A stretch of DNA of 64,000 nucleotides from RGIG4034 sp045576455 (GTDB taxonomy: Bacteria > Bacillota > Clostridia > Lachnospirales > Lachnospiraceae). The translations under genes were made by a program, and so were the position numbers. How positions within the stretch are numbered: position 1 is the stretch's first letter; each line of letters opens with the position of its first letter. The notes below the pieces were generated by a model that was not told the DNA's origin, ran no database searches, and worked only from the letters and a program-made list of their open reading frames with translations. Location: the NCBI GenBank assembly GCA_045576455.1, contig JAZNGM010000001.1, positions 1 to 64,000 on the forward strand. The letters are read 5' to 3'. Below are positions 43,829 through 52,828 of the stretch, one piece after another.

Positions 43829-46044
43829 CGGATATCATATACTCACTGATATATTTAGTTCCGCTGATTCTGATTTCAGCTTCAGAGCTGATGGCACATC
43901 TTCTTGATTTGTCAGCGGTTTCAAATCCGAAGGTGCTGCTGATTACCATGCTGCTGTTTTCGTTGCTTCTGAGTACGATTGTTAATGTTAAGAACAAGGC
44001 ACGTGTCATTATTATTGCCGGTTTTGCGGCATTGATTGCAGGAGTGTTCCTTGTGACGGACGATGCTGTTCGGAGAGAATGGCTTAATGACAATTCTTGG
44101 ATTTGGACAGCACTTTTAGTTACAACTGTTGTCGTAGTTTTGGAAGTGTTGATGATTAAGTTACGCGCGGTTAAGCTGGGCGTCGGAGTGCTCCTTTTGG
44201 GAGTGCTTGTAAGTTCATACTGGTCCGGGCTGATTTATGAAAAAATCAGTGTTGTCAGTATAGTTTTTTTGTCATTGACGATTTTGACGGAAGAAATCCG
44301 GCGTCATAAAAGAGGCAGTAATCTTATGAATGCTTTTATCGTTCGGATTGCACCCTTTCTTATGCTGGGCATGATTTCATTGTATTTCCTGCCTCATAGT
44401 AACCGACCGTATGACTGGGCTTTGGCGAAGAGAATAATTACTAATATCTCTGATAGAATTACAGGTATAATGCAGTGGTTTGAAAAGAGTGATTCGATTG
44501 ATGACATGATGTCTACATTGGGATTTAGTGAGGATGCCAAGATATCAGGGGATGTCAGCAAAGAGCCGGAAGAGATGATGACGCTTTCTGTCGGGCATAT
44601 TGCTCCGAGCCACCTATATATGGATGGCATATATTTTGAAGATTTTGACGGACGTGAGTGGAAAGAGGCTACGGAATCATATCCGTATATGATGGATGTA
44701 ATAGAGACTTCTTGTACGCTTGCGTTGATAAGTGATGATAAGCTGAGCGATTACCGGAAGATTGAGGAAATTACGGTAACGTATTCGGGGCAAAATACGC
44801 ATTATATTTTTGCACCGACTAAAACATATGCTTCAGAAATAACTGTAGATAATAGAGTTATAGATTATAAAGACAACGAAATACTTACTAATAAAAAGTG
44901 TGGATATAATACTACTTACAAAATTAAGTATTTACTGCTTAACAGAAAAAGCAGCCTTTTACCAACGCTTTATGAACTTGGCAGTGAGATAGACAAGAAT
45001 TTGTGGAATAGGATGTGTGCAAGGTTTGAGCTGCAAGATGATGCCTATTCATATCAAAGTTTTCTTGATTACAGAAGAAAGCTGTATGATAACAGTTTGT
45101 CTCCTAACGCAGTTTCAAGGGAAGATTTATCTGCCGGGGTATTGGATTTCTTATCGGGAGCCACGGATGGAGCAAATACGGATTATGAAAAACTGGTTGC
45201 TTTGGAAGATGCCTTTGCAGCGTTTGAGTATACTACTTCACCGGGAGCACTTCCTGATGAAATCGACACACCGGCGGCATTTTTGGATTATTTTGTTGTG
45301 AATTCAAAAAAGGGTTATTGCAACAGCTTTGCGACAGCTTTTGTGCTTCTGTGTCAGGCAGAAGGTATTCCGGCAAGATATGTTCATGGCTATCTTGTGC
45401 CGACACCAAATGGTACGGTATCACCGGTATATAGTTCCATGGCACATGCATATGCTGAGGCCTATGTTAAGGGGATAGGCTGGATGGTGTTTGATCCTAC
45501 GCCGGGATCTTCGACCGGTTTTCAATGGGATGAAAGGGGAGATTATGTGCCTCTTCCGCCTTTTGAATGGCAAGGTGAGTCCGGTACAGAAGATTTTTCT
45601 GAGAATGAAAAGATAGATGTCGAGGAGGATACAAATAAAGGCATTCACTGGTATGTGATTGTTATTCCAATTGTATTTTGCCTTTTAGTTCTGGTTTTTA
45701 TTATTTTTGTAGAAAGAGCCGTTAATCTTCGAAGATACGGGCGAAGTTCCAAAGAGGAAAAGGCTTATACAATCTGCCTTAAAATAATGAAGATGCTAAA
45801 ATATCAGGGATTTGTTAAGGCGGATTATGAGACGGTTTCAGAATATGCGTCCCGTGCATTTTCGGAAAGAGGTATCTGTCTTACGTATTTTTCAAAGACA
45901 CTTGAAAAGGTATTGTATTCAACGGAGCTACTTAAAGATAATGAACTGACTGAGCTTAGCAAAGAGTACGATGAAGTATACAGAAATCTTGCAGGTAAAG
46001 ACAAAGTGTTTGTGGATGTATTGAGATTTCTATATTTGTGTTGA
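43825..46044 (+). CDS. Transglutaminase-like membrane protein
   Basis: A 739-residue protein. Residues 1-200 contain about seven transmembrane helices; an external part follows with a transglutaminase core near 490-570: KKGYCNSFATAFVLLCQAEG has the catalytic Cys, YSSMAHAYAEAYVKGIGWMV the His, and FDPTPGS the Asp. A further transmembrane helix lies near 615-640 with a cytosolic DUF4129-like tail. With the MoxR and DUF58 genes it forms a well-known operon type of unproven function. The ATG at 43825 follows GGAGGTGGG and overlaps the DUF58 stop. Confidence 0.88.
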   Translation: MTDIIYSLIYLVPLILISASELMAHLLDLSAVSNPKVLLITMLLFSLLLSTIVNVKNKARVIIIAGFAALIAGVFLVTDDAVRREWLNDNSWIWTALLVTTVVVVLEVLMIKLRAVKLGVGVLLLGVLVSSYWSGLIYEKISVVSIVFLSLTILTEEIRRHKRGSNLMNAFIVRIAPFLMLGMISLYFLPHSNRPYDWALAKRIITNISDRITGIMQWFEKSDSIDDMMSTLGFSEDAKISGDVSKEPEEMMTLSVGHIAPSHLYMDGIYFEDFDGREWKEATESYPYMMDVIETSCTLALISDDKLSDYRKIEEITVTYSGQNTHYIFAPTKTYASEITVDNRVIDYKDNEILTNKKCGYNTTYKIKYLLLNRKSSLLPTLYELGSEIDKNLWNRMCARFELQDDAYSYQSFLDYRRKLYDNSLSPNAVSREDLSAGVLDFLSGATDGANTDYEKLVALEDAFAAFEYTTSPGALPDEIDTPAAFLDYFVVNSKKGYCNSFATAFVLLCQAEGIPARYVHGYLVPTPNGTVSPVYSSMAHAYAEAYVKGIGWMVFDPTPGSSTGFQWDERGDYVPLPPFEWQGESGTEDFSENEKIDVEEDTNKGIHWYVIVIPIVFCLLVLVFIIFVERAVNLRRYGRSSKEEKAYTICLKIMKMLKYQGFVKADYETVSEYASRAFSERGICLTYFSKTLEKVLYSTELLKDNELTELSKEYDEVYRNLAGKDKVFVDVLRFLYLC

Positions 46045-46115
46045 TTAAGCATTTGGATTAATTACGTGGATACCCGGATTAAGAGAAATGTCGGATTAGG
46101 AGAGAGGAAAAAACA

Positions 46116-46952
46116 ATGGCAAACATATTTATGAGATTTCCGGAAGGAAGAGCAAAAGCACTTACACTGAGCTATGATGATGGCGTGGAACAGGATATCC
46201 GCCTGATAGAAATTATGAAAAGGCATGGTCTTAAGGGGACATTTAACCTAAACAGTGGTTGCTATGCTGCACAAGGAACGGTATACCCTGCCGGAATCAT
46301 ACATAGAAGAATGAGTAAAGAGGAGTGCTTAAGAGTATACAAGGATAGCGGCATGGAAGTGGCTGTGCATGGACTTACCCATCCATTCTTAGAACAGCTT
46401 CCTGTAAATATTTGTACCAAGGAAGTGGTGGAAGACAGGGCAAATCTTGAGCAGGAATATTGCGTGATTGTAAGGGGTATGGCATATCCTTTTGGCACTT
46501 ATAATGATTCGGTGGTAGCTACCTTGCAGCAATGCGGTATTGTGTATGCAAGAACCGTGGAGGTAACAAGAGACTTTGATATTCCTACGGACTGGCTGAG
46601 ATTGAAGGCTACTTGTCATCACAATGATCCTGCATTGATGGAGCTTGCAAAGAAGTTCGTAGAGAGTAAGATGTTAAGAAGTCCCGGTCTTTTTTATCTG
46701 TGGGGACACAGCTATGAATTCGAGAGCGATAATAATTGGAATGTAATTGAAGAATTTGCAGAGTATATAGGTGGAAGAAACAGTATCTGGTATGCCACTA
46801 ATATTGAAATTTATGATTATATTGATGCGTATAACCGGTTGCAGTTCAGTACAGACGGCAAGCACATTTTCAATCCTACATGCAGGCAGCTTTGGTTTGA
46901 AAACGGGGAAGGCATGTTTAGTGTTATGCCCGGAGAAAGGCTGGTGATGTAA
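46116..46952 (+). CDS. Polysaccharide deacetylase (NodB-like) family protein
   Basis: A 278-residue carbohydrate esterase 4-type protein. KALTLSYDDGVEQDIRLIEI contains the catalytic Asp pair, and AVHGLTHP the His-x3-His metal ligands; MAYPFGTYND is the third motif. No signal peptide or anchor is seen, so it may act on cytosolic or imported glycans, not on wall polymer. GGAGAGAGG precedes the ATG. The metallophosphoesterase gene follows by five bases, so the two are likely cotranslated. Confidence 0.88.
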   Translation: MANIFMRFPEGRAKALTLSYDDGVEQDIRLIEIMKRHGLKGTFNLNSGCYAAQGTVYPAGIIHRRMSKEECLRVYKDSGMEVAVHGLTHPFLEQLPVNICTKEVVEDRANLEQEYCVIVRGMAYPFGTYNDSVVATLQQCGIVYARTVEVTRDFDIPTDWLRLKATCHHNDPALMELAKKFVESKMLRSPGLFYLWGHSYEFESDNNWNVIEEFAEYIGGRNSIWYATNIEIYDYIDAYNRLQFSTDGKHIFNPTCRQLWFENGEGMFSVMPGERLVM

Positions 46953-46957
46953 AAGTC

Positions 46958-47821
46958 ATGAAAATAGCAGTAATGGCAGATATTCACAGTAATCATGTGG
47001 CGTTAGAAAGATGTATAGATGAAGCTAGGAGAAAGGGAGCCGAGGAGTATCTGTTTTTGGGAGATTATATCGGAGAATTGGCTTATCCGGAGCGTACGAT
47101 ACAATGTCTGAAGGAGATTGAGAATGAATATCCGTGCACGTTTATCAGGGGAAATAAAGAAGGTTATTGGATAGACCGTAAGAACGGCAAACATGAAGAT
47201 TGGCACTGGGAGGCCGGTACATCCGGGTCCGGCATGTTGCAATATGGATTTTCGCATCTTACCGAAGAACAGATTAAAGTATTTGAAGAGATGCCGATTT
47301 CCAAGAAGATGTGCTATGACAGTATGCCAGCGTTTACCATATGCCATGGTTCTCCTTTTCATGTAAGCGAGAGTCTTCGTGAGGATTACGACTATATAGA
47401 TTCTTTAACACAAAAATTGGAAACGGAATTAACTATATGTGCTCATTTCCATATCCAATCAAAATACGTCCGTAACGAAAAATGCGTGATTAATCCCGGT
47501 TCAGTGGGGGTGCCGCTTAAGAGTGGCGGAAAAACGCAGTTTATGATATTGAGTGACTGCGGTGGTCGATGGGAGGCGGAATTTTTTACGCTTTCCTATG
47601 ATGTAGAAAAGGCTATACGTGAGATGGATGAGGAAAATTTGTCAAAACAGGCCCCGGCATGGTACAGGGTAACTAAAGCCGTGCTGCGAGGTGAAAGTGT
47701 TTCCCAGGCGGACGTGTTGTCAAAGGCATTTGAATTATGCGAACGCGAAATGGAAAATGCAGATTGGCGGTGTATTCCTGAAAAATATTGGGAAATGGCA
47801 TTGAAAGAATTCGGAATATAG
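46958..47821 (+). CDS. Calcineurin-like metallophosphoesterase
   Basis: A 287-residue phosphoesterase. MKIAVMADIHSNHVALERCI holds the D-x-H motif, FLGDYIG the GD motif, FIRGNKEGY the GNxE motif, FTICHGSPFH the HG motif and CAHFHIQ the GHTH-like motif, together the two-metal site of the YfcE/MPP family. Substrate unknown. The ribosome site is weak, which fits coupling to the deacetylase gene five bases upstream. Confidence 0.87.
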   Translation: MKIAVMADIHSNHVALERCIDEARRKGAEEYLFLGDYIGELAYPERTIQCLKEIENEYPCTFIRGNKEGYWIDRKNGKHEDWHWEAGTSGSGMLQYGFSHLTEEQIKVFEEMPISKKMCYDSMPAFTICHGSPFHVSESLREDYDYIDSLTQKLETELTICAHFHIQSKYVRNEKCVINPGSVGVPLKSGGKTQFMILSDCGGRWEAEFFTLSYDVEKAIREMDEENLSKQAPAWYRVTKAVLRGESVSQADVLSKAFELCEREMENADWRCIPEKYWEMALKEFGI

Positions 47822-47835
47822 TGGAGATTAAACAC

Positions 47836-47879
47836 AAGCTGTGAGGCCCTTCTCTAACGAGGCGGTTCCCACAGCTTTT
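47836..47879 (+). terminator. Probable terminator between convergent genes
   Basis: AAGCTGTG and CACAGCTT form a stem around a 26-base loop, followed by a short T tract. It lies between the metallophosphoesterase stop and the end of the convergent XRE-TPR gene. Confidence 0.5.
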
Positions 47880-47882
47880 CCA

Positions 47883-49001
47883 TTAATAATCGTTTTGTCC
47901 TGCGTACTCTGCAAGGTGTTCTGTGATAGCGGTAAAATCGGCATCATTTCTTAAGGAATCGTATTCACTGCATTCTGTTCGGGAAAGAATCATGGTGGCG
48001 ATATTTTCACGTTCTGACAAAGATACACCGCTTGACGGATTATCAAATCCTTTCCACAAAAGGGATGAATGTACAAAACTTTCACTTTGCATATATTGTA
48101 TAAAGCCAATGGCACAATCGGTTGCTTGTGTCAGATAATAAAGGCATTTTTCCCGATTTCCCCGTTTTGCATATTCACGTGCCTGTGCTTCATGGGATTC
48201 TGCCAGATGATGACCAAAAAATCCGTAGTCTCCTTTTTCAAATAGCAATGAAAAGATGGCAAATTTCTTATCCCTAAGTTCCAATCTTTCATCTTCCGAA
48301 TATAGCCATTCTCCGGAATCCAGTTGGTAATTAGCTAACATCCGGATTACAAAGAAATGGAACAATGTAAGCTTTAACTGCTGATCAGCGTGGGCCCTTG
48401 CGGTACCGGTATTCAATTCAGTAAACAGAAATTCCTGGCTGTTACAAAGAACAGGAAGCTTTATGGCGTATTCCCACGCTTTATCTTCATCGCCTTTACG
48501 GTTATAGTATTTGCTTAAAAAATCAATGGCAGTATAACGAGAATTGTCATCAATGGAGTGTTCCAGAATATATTCGCTATAGTTACGGCATTCTTCCTGC
48601 ATACGTTCCTTTTCTTCCTGCGTACACTCAAAGCAATAAATGTAGATTTGACAGTCATTAATTAATAAACTCATTAAAAATGCATCGGTTGGAAAACGTT
48701 TTAAGCCCTCTTTTAATTTGGCAATCGATTCTGCAATTTTCCCGTTTCTAGTTAAATCATTGCTGTCGTTTACAATCTTGTCACGCTCTATGGTCTTGTT
48801 AAAAATATCAATCTCTAATAATTCGTCTGATGTTACCTCAAAATAATTACAAAGTACCGGCAGAAGAGAAATGTCCGGTGATGTACGGTCGCATTCCCAC
48901 TGGGAAACCGCCTTGGATGAAACACCCAGTATTTCTGCGAGTTCGTCCTGCGTTAAGTCTTTTGCACGTCGCAGAGCTTTAATCTTTGAACCAATTGACA
49001 T
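47883..49001 (-). CDS. XRE regulator with TPR-like C-terminal domain
   Basis: A 372-residue protein. Residues 1-65 are an XRE helix-turn-helix (SIGSKIKALRRAKDLTQDEL ... SSKAVSQWECDRTSPDISLL). The rest is helical and resembles tetratricopeptide repeats, including SKYYNRKGDEDKAWEYAIKL. This domain order is common in Clostridial regulators, sometimes controlled by peptides as in RRNPP proteins, though peptide binding is only a possibility here. I chose the ATG at 49001 behind TTAGGAGGACAG. Confidence 0.85.
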   Translation of the reverse strand: MSIGSKIKALRRAKDLTQDELAEILGVSSKAVSQWECDRTSPDISLLPVLCNYFEVTSDELLEIDIFNKTIERDKIVNDSNDLTRNGKIAESIAKLKEGLKRFPTDAFLMSLLINDCQIYIYCFECTQEEKERMQEECRNYSEYILEHSIDDNSRYTAIDFLSKYYNRKGDEDKAWEYAIKLPVLCNSQEFLFTELNTGTARAHADQQLKLTLFHFFVIRMLANYQLDSGEWLYSEDERLELRDKKFAIFSLLFEKGDYGFFGHHLAESHEAQAREYAKRGNREKCLYYLTQATDCAIGFIQYMQSESFVHSSLLWKGFDNPSSGVSLSERENIATMILSRTECSEYDSLRNDADFTAITEHLAEYAGQNDY

Positions 49002-49093
49002 AAGCTGTCCTCCTAAAAAAATTAAAATCAATTCAAAAGTACTTTTGTACTTTGATTATATCTGTATCTTGGATTATATAAAAGGAGTTGTTT

Positions 49094-49122
49094 TTGTAGA
49101 AAAAGTAAAGTAATGCTATACT
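49094..49122 (+). promoter_or_regulatory. Promoter of the DUF3990/XRE operon
   Basis: TTGTAG (49094-49099), 17 bases, TATACT (49117-49122), directly followed by two palindromic operators. Confidence 0.6.
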
Positions 49123-49140
49123 TTGGAAAGGACCATTTGA

Positions 49141-49199
49141 CACTATATCATTGTAATGATATAGTGTAAGTGTGGCGTGTTTGTATCATTGTAATGATA
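49141..49199. promoter_or_regulatory. Twin palindromic operators of the DUF3990/XRE operon
   Basis: The 16-base word TATCATTGTAATGATA occurs at 49146-49161 and 49184-49199, centres 38 bases apart. The first is extended to a 12-2-12 inverted repeat from 49141 to 49166. They lie between the promoter and the ribosome site, the usual place for antitoxin autorepression. Confidence 0.75.
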
Positions 49200-49211
49200 T
49201 AGGAGGTGCGT

Positions 49212-49910
49212 GTGAGTAAGATTACCATATATCACGGTTCAGAAAAGATAATACAAAATCCTGATATAAAAACAGGGAAAAAGCACAATGATTATGGACA
49301 GGGGTTTTACTGTACAGAAGATATAGAACTTGCCAAGGAATGGGCTTGTAAAAATGAAACAGATGGTTTTGTTAATATATATGAATTAGATTTAACTTCT
49401 TTGAAAGTGCTGAATCTTAATAGTGAAGGATATACAATTTTGAATTGGATAGCCATTTTGCTGAAAAATAGATTTTTTTCTATAGAGACACCGCTTGCGG
49501 ATCGCACTAGGGAATATATTATTGAGCATTTTGGTATAAATACGATGACATATGATGTAATTATAGGTTATCGGGCAGATGATTCTTATTTTTCTTTTGC
49601 AACGGCATTCGTGAATAATTCTTTGTCTTTACGGAGTTTAAATGAAGCGTTACGTTTGGGAAAATTAGGAGAACAGGTAGCACTCGTTTCAGAGAAAGCT
49701 TTTAAAAATATAGCATTCATTGAAGCTGTTTCAGCAGAGAGCAACATTTATTATCCAAGGTTCTTTTCTAGGGATCAGAATGCGAGATTGACGTACCGCA
49801 ATGAAATTGCACAGGGTGAAAATATGTTAAAAGATATATATATGTTGGATATTATTAGACAGGAGATGAGAAACGATGACCCACGCATACAGCGAATTAT
49901 ATCTGAGTGA
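49212..49910 (+). CDS. DUF3990 protein, putative ADP-ribosyltransferase-fold toxin
   Basis: A 232-residue protein. ITIYHGSEKIIQNPDIKTGK, then DYGQGFYCTEDIELAKEWA, is the DUF3990 signature, which resembles the NAD-binding part of the ADP-ribosyltransferase fold. The neighbour is an XRE protein overlapping by 35 bases, as in toxin-antitoxin pairs. Toxicity has not been shown. I chose GTG at 49212 because a GTG at 49206 lies inside the AGGAGG ribosome site. Two palindromic operators lie upstream. Confidence 0.78.
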   Translation: MSKITIYHGSEKIIQNPDIKTGKKHNDYGQGFYCTEDIELAKEWACKNETDGFVNIYELDLTSLKVLNLNSEGYTILNWIAILLKNRFFSIETPLADRTREYIIEHFGINTMTYDVIIGYRADDSYFSFATAFVNNSLSLRSLNEALRLGKLGEQVALVSEKAFKNIAFIEAVSAESNIYYPRFFSRDQNARLTYRNEIAQGENMLKDIYMLDIIRQEMRNDDPRIQRIISE

Positions 49911-50529
49911 TGCGAAAAAAAGCCTTGCAACTATGTTGGATTATGCTGTACACGATTGCGAATATGATGTTGATTGGATGATTGAGCTTTTTATAAAATC
50001 CGGTTATGCTAAACAATTTGAAAAAGGTAGTCCTGCGGTTGTCGGTGGAATTTCCGGTGTAGAACTGGCGCGTAGGATTATAGAAAAGATTTATAAAGAG
50101 GAACCGGGTATTCAAGCAGTTCAGCCATTGGATAAGACGGCTGAATATTGGGCCGGCTGGGTGTTGGCTGATTATCAGTGGTATAGTGGCTATCGCTTTT
50201 TGGATATATTTGAAAAAATAAAGATGTCCGAGATTGTAAATATGTATCATCCGTACCATGAGATGTCTATTGAGCATTTTTATGAGGCTATGGATAAGAA
50301 GATAGAGGATAGAACGGATGAAACAAAGCTCAAGAAAATCCGGGATGCTGCCGGGTTATCGCAAAGTGAACTATCAAAAAAGGCCGGTGTTAGCCTTCGC
50401 TCTATTCAGATGTATGAACAGCGGCAGAACGATATTGATAAGGCACAGGGGCATACGTTGTATAAGCTGTCGGTGGCGCTTGGCTGTGATATAGGGGATC
50501 TGTTGGAAAGACCCAATAAGGATTTATAA
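49876..50529 (+). CDS. XRE protein, putative antitoxin of the DUF3990 gene
   Basis: A 217-residue protein. Residues 1-60 (SDAKKSLATMLDYAVHDCEY ...) resemble a short helical domain found alone in small partner proteins of DUF3990 loci (DUF3791-like; tentative). Residues 60-140 are unrecognised. Residues 148-215 form an XRE helix-turn-helix (LKKIRDAAGLSQSELSKKAG). AGGAGATGAGAAACG gives a good ribosome site inside the toxin gene. It probably binds the two palindromes upstream of the operon. Confidence 0.75.
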   Translation: MTHAYSELYLSDAKKSLATMLDYAVHDCEYDVDWMIELFIKSGYAKQFEKGSPAVVGGISGVELARRIIEKIYKEEPGIQAVQPLDKTAEYWAGWVLADYQWYSGYRFLDIFEKIKMSEIVNMYHPYHEMSIEHFYEAMDKKIEDRTDETKLKKIRDAAGLSQSELSKKAGVSLRSIQMYEQRQNDIDKAQGHTLYKLSVALGCDIGDLLERPNKDL

Positions 50530-50694
50530 AACAAGGAGGCAAATCCTCTCCTCACCAAAGGGTTCGGATTTTGCTTCGCAAAACAAGGAGGCAAATCCTC
50601 TCCTCACCAAGGGGTTCGGATTTTGCTTCGCAAAACAAGGAGGCAAATCCTCTCCTCACCAAGGGTTCGGATTTTGCTTCGCAAAACAAGGAGG
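50528..50694 (+). repeat. 52-bp tandem repeat, 3.2 units, each with a ribosome-binding sequence
   Basis: Three units start at 50528, 50580 and 50632 (52, 52 and 51 bases, near-identical) and a partial fourth starts at 50683. Each begins AAAACAAGGAGG and ends with TTTTGC-TTC-GC, which pairs with the GCAAAA of the next unit start to give a short hairpin. The last AAGGAGG is the ribosome site of the LUD gene at 50701. Confidence 0.92.
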
Positions 50695-50700
50695 ATTGGG

Positions 50701-51315
50701 ATGTCAAATTATGATTTCAGTAAAATAAAAATGAATATGGAAAGTAAGGGTTATAAAGTCTGCGTATTTGATGATAAGGAAAGCGCGGCCGCGTACATAG
50801 ATAGCCAAATTGATGGAAAAACAGTAGGATTTGGCGGTTCTGTGACACTACATCAGCTTAATCTGTATCCTTTGCTTGCATCACATAATACGGTTTATTG
50901 GCATGATGAGAAGCCTGCAGACATGTCTGTTATAGAGACCCGGACTGCAGCTACAAGGGCAGAGGTATATATCAGTTCCGTAAACGGTATTTCCGAAAAA
51001 GGTGAAATCGTGAACATTGATAATACCGGTAACCGTGTGGCAGGAATTACATACGGACCGGAAAAAGCATTTTTGATTATCGGAAAAAATAAGATTGCAG
51101 CGACTTTAGAGGAGACGATATACCGTGCCAGAAATATTGCGTCTCCACTTAATGCGAAACGTTTAAATAGGAAGACACCATGTGCGGTTAATGGAGATAA
51201 ATGTTATGACTGTCAGAGTCCGGAACGCATTTGCAGAAACCTGTCTATTTTTCTGGATAGGCCTACTGGTGTGGAATATGAAATTATTTTTGTGGATGAA
51301 GATTTGGGATATTAA
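50701..51315 (+). CDS. LUD domain (LutC/YkgG-like) protein
   Basis: A 204-residue protein of the LUD fold: YDFSKIKMNMESKGYKVCVF, DGKTVGFGGSVTLHQLNLYP and the late C-x2-C-type segment CYDCQSPERIC. LutC is part of the lactate-oxidation complex, but many small stand-alone LUD proteins of Clostridia are of unknown function and no lutAB is near. The ATG at 50701 follows AAGGAGGATTGGG, the final copy of the tandem repeat. A longer upstream frame at 50623 is merely repeat sequence. Confidence 0.82.
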   Translation: MSNYDFSKIKMNMESKGYKVCVFDDKESAAAYIDSQIDGKTVGFGGSVTLHQLNLYPLLASHNTVYWHDEKPADMSVIETRTAATRAEVYISSVNGISEKGEIVNIDNTGNRVAGITYGPEKAFLIIGKNKIAATLEETIYRARNIASPLNAKRLNRKTPCAVNGDKCYDCQSPERICRNLSIFLDRPTGVEYEIIFVDEDLGY

Positions 51316-51322
51316 TCCTAAA

Positions 51323-51364
51323 ATCCCCTTTGCCGGATGAGAATGAAAATCCGGTAAAGGGGAT
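51323..51364. terminator. Long hairpin between convergent genes
   Basis: A 16-pair stem (ATCCCCTTTGCCGGAT with ATCCGGTAAAGGGGAT, one G-T pair) separates the LUD gene from the convergent MerR gene. It lacks a T run, so the terminator call is moderate. Confidence 0.55.
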
Positions 51365-51403
51365 ACATTGTAGTACAATATTGCCAAATTTTTATTTGAT
51401 AAT

Positions 51404-52675
51404 TTATTCTCGAACAAATACATAATAATCGGTAGGAAAACCGCCCCAGCGGTAATCACCACTTTTCCATTCAATAATCAGATAATCTGTTCCGTTCACG
51501 GTGCGGATTTCATATTCACAGGCACAGTGATTCCACTTACGCAGGACGTAATTTTTGGTCCATACCTGTTGATCGTTACCGGAAATCTTTTCATCACCAT
51601 ATATACTAATGCAGTCGCCGCCTTCCAAGAATTCAATTTCCCGGAAATAGTTTGGTGCTTCGCCTTTTCCGGCGGGAGAAAATTCTTCCTTGGAATATAT
51701 GAAATCAAAGACTTTCCACTTTCCGATGACTTTCGGGTCATTGACAAAAGGCATATCTATATTATCTTTTTTAGCAAGTTCCTTGGAAGAATACGGCTTA
51801 TTGTCAAGCTGCTTTAATACAAGAATCTTTGGCTTGCCGCCTTTTCTGTATTCATAAGATTTCCAGGAGATAAACAGGAACTTTTCGCCATTATGCTCTT
51901 CCGTTACATATTCGTTTGCTGACGAAGTATCGCCTGTCTCAACCAGAAGCTTTCCTTTCGTCCAACCGTAGCACCAATATCTTTCTCCTTGCGGAAGGAA
52001 ATAAATGATTTGCGGATATCGTGAATCCCAATCATCCTTGCAGGGTACTTGTGCATAAAAATCTTCTTTTACAGCGTATTCACCTACAACTTGCCATTTT
52101 CCGATAACACTTTCATCATTTTCGAAAGGTAAATCAATATTTTCCATGAGTTCCCCTATTTCATTATTTAGTTTAATAACCTGACATTCTAAAGTGTTTT
52201 CAGAAGAATTTCTGCTAATAGCGGATATCCGCTGATATTCTTGGGCTGTAATGGAATTTTCCATTGTTTCGCGTGCTTCAGCCATGTCTTCTGTATTGCA
52301 ATAATACGTTGCCCATAAGTTTAAGTTCTTTTCATAAATCTTAACATCCATAATTTTTTTGCCTCCTATTATCAGATCTCTTGCTTTGTCGAGATTAGAA
52401 AGCGTTTCCAAAAGTATTTTTTTCTTTTTATCAAAAAGATTTAAAATATCTGTATCATCCTTAAGCTGTGATAATAATTCTCCTATTTCCGCCAAAGAAA
52501 ATCCGGCTTCTTTTAATGCCGTAATACGGAAAAAGATGGAAATCTGCTCTTGGGAATAATAGCGGTATCCCGTAAATTTGTCGATATATATGGGTCTCAG
52601 CAGATTTTGCTTATCATAATGCCGTAAAACAGATATTTTAGTATTACATACTTTTGCAAATTCACCTATTTTCAT
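51404..52675 (-). CDS. MerR family regulator with duplicated beta-barrel sensor domain
   Basis: A 423-residue regulator. Residues 1-75 are the MerR winged helix (MKIGEFAKVCNTKISVLRHY ...) followed by a coiled-coil dimer helix. The C-terminal part has two copies of a beta-rich domain: copy 1 from about 175 (DLPFENDESVIGKWQVV) and copy 2 from about 308 (DMPFVNDPKVIGKWKVF), each ending in an FISWKS/IIEWKS strand. The domains look like lipocalin-type barrels found behind some Firmicute regulators, and probably bind a ligand. AAGGAGCATG precedes the ATG. Confidence 0.82.
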   Translation of the reverse strand: MKIGEFAKVCNTKISVLRHYDKQNLLRPIYIDKFTGYRYYSQEQISIFFRITALKEAGFSLAEIGELLSQLKDDTDILNLFDKKKKILLETLSNLDKARDLIIGGKKIMDVKIYEKNLNLWATYYCNTEDMAEARETMENSITAQEYQRISAISRNSSENTLECQVIKLNNEIGELMENIDLPFENDESVIGKWQVVGEYAVKEDFYAQVPCKDDWDSRYPQIIYFLPQGERYWCYGWTKGKLLVETGDTSSANEYVTEEHNGEKFLFISWKSYEYRKGGKPKILVLKQLDNKPYSSKELAKKDNIDMPFVNDPKVIGKWKVFDFIYSKEEFSPAGKGEAPNYFREIEFLEGGDCISIYGDEKISGNDQQVWTKNYVLRKWNHCACEYEIRTVNGTDYLIIEWKSGDYRWGGFPTDYYVFVRE

Positions 52676-52712
52676 AATCTCATGCTCCTTGTTTCTGATA
52701 AGGTACCTTACA

Positions 52713-52733
52713 AGTATACTTTAAGCCTAAAGT
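52713..52733 (-). promoter_or_regulatory. MerR-type promoter/operator
   Basis: ACTTTA-AGCC-TAAAGT (52718-52733) is a perfect inverted repeat abutting a minus-strand TATACT -10 box (52718-52713). It is enclosed by a wider ACCTTAC/GTAAGGT repeat. A dyad placed at the -10/-35 spacer upstream of a MerR gene is the expected autoregulatory layout. Confidence 0.6.
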
Positions 52734-52828
52734 AAGGTTGAGAGTCAATATACTTTTTCTAATATTAATATATTATTGATGTTGTTTTGAGCCAAGTCTA
52801 TAATATAGTTTGGAAAGGGAGAATCAAG

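Noticed and set aside
50528..50694. Possible CRISPR array
   Set aside because: The units abut directly with no unique spacers and no cas genes are near; it is a plain tandem repeat.
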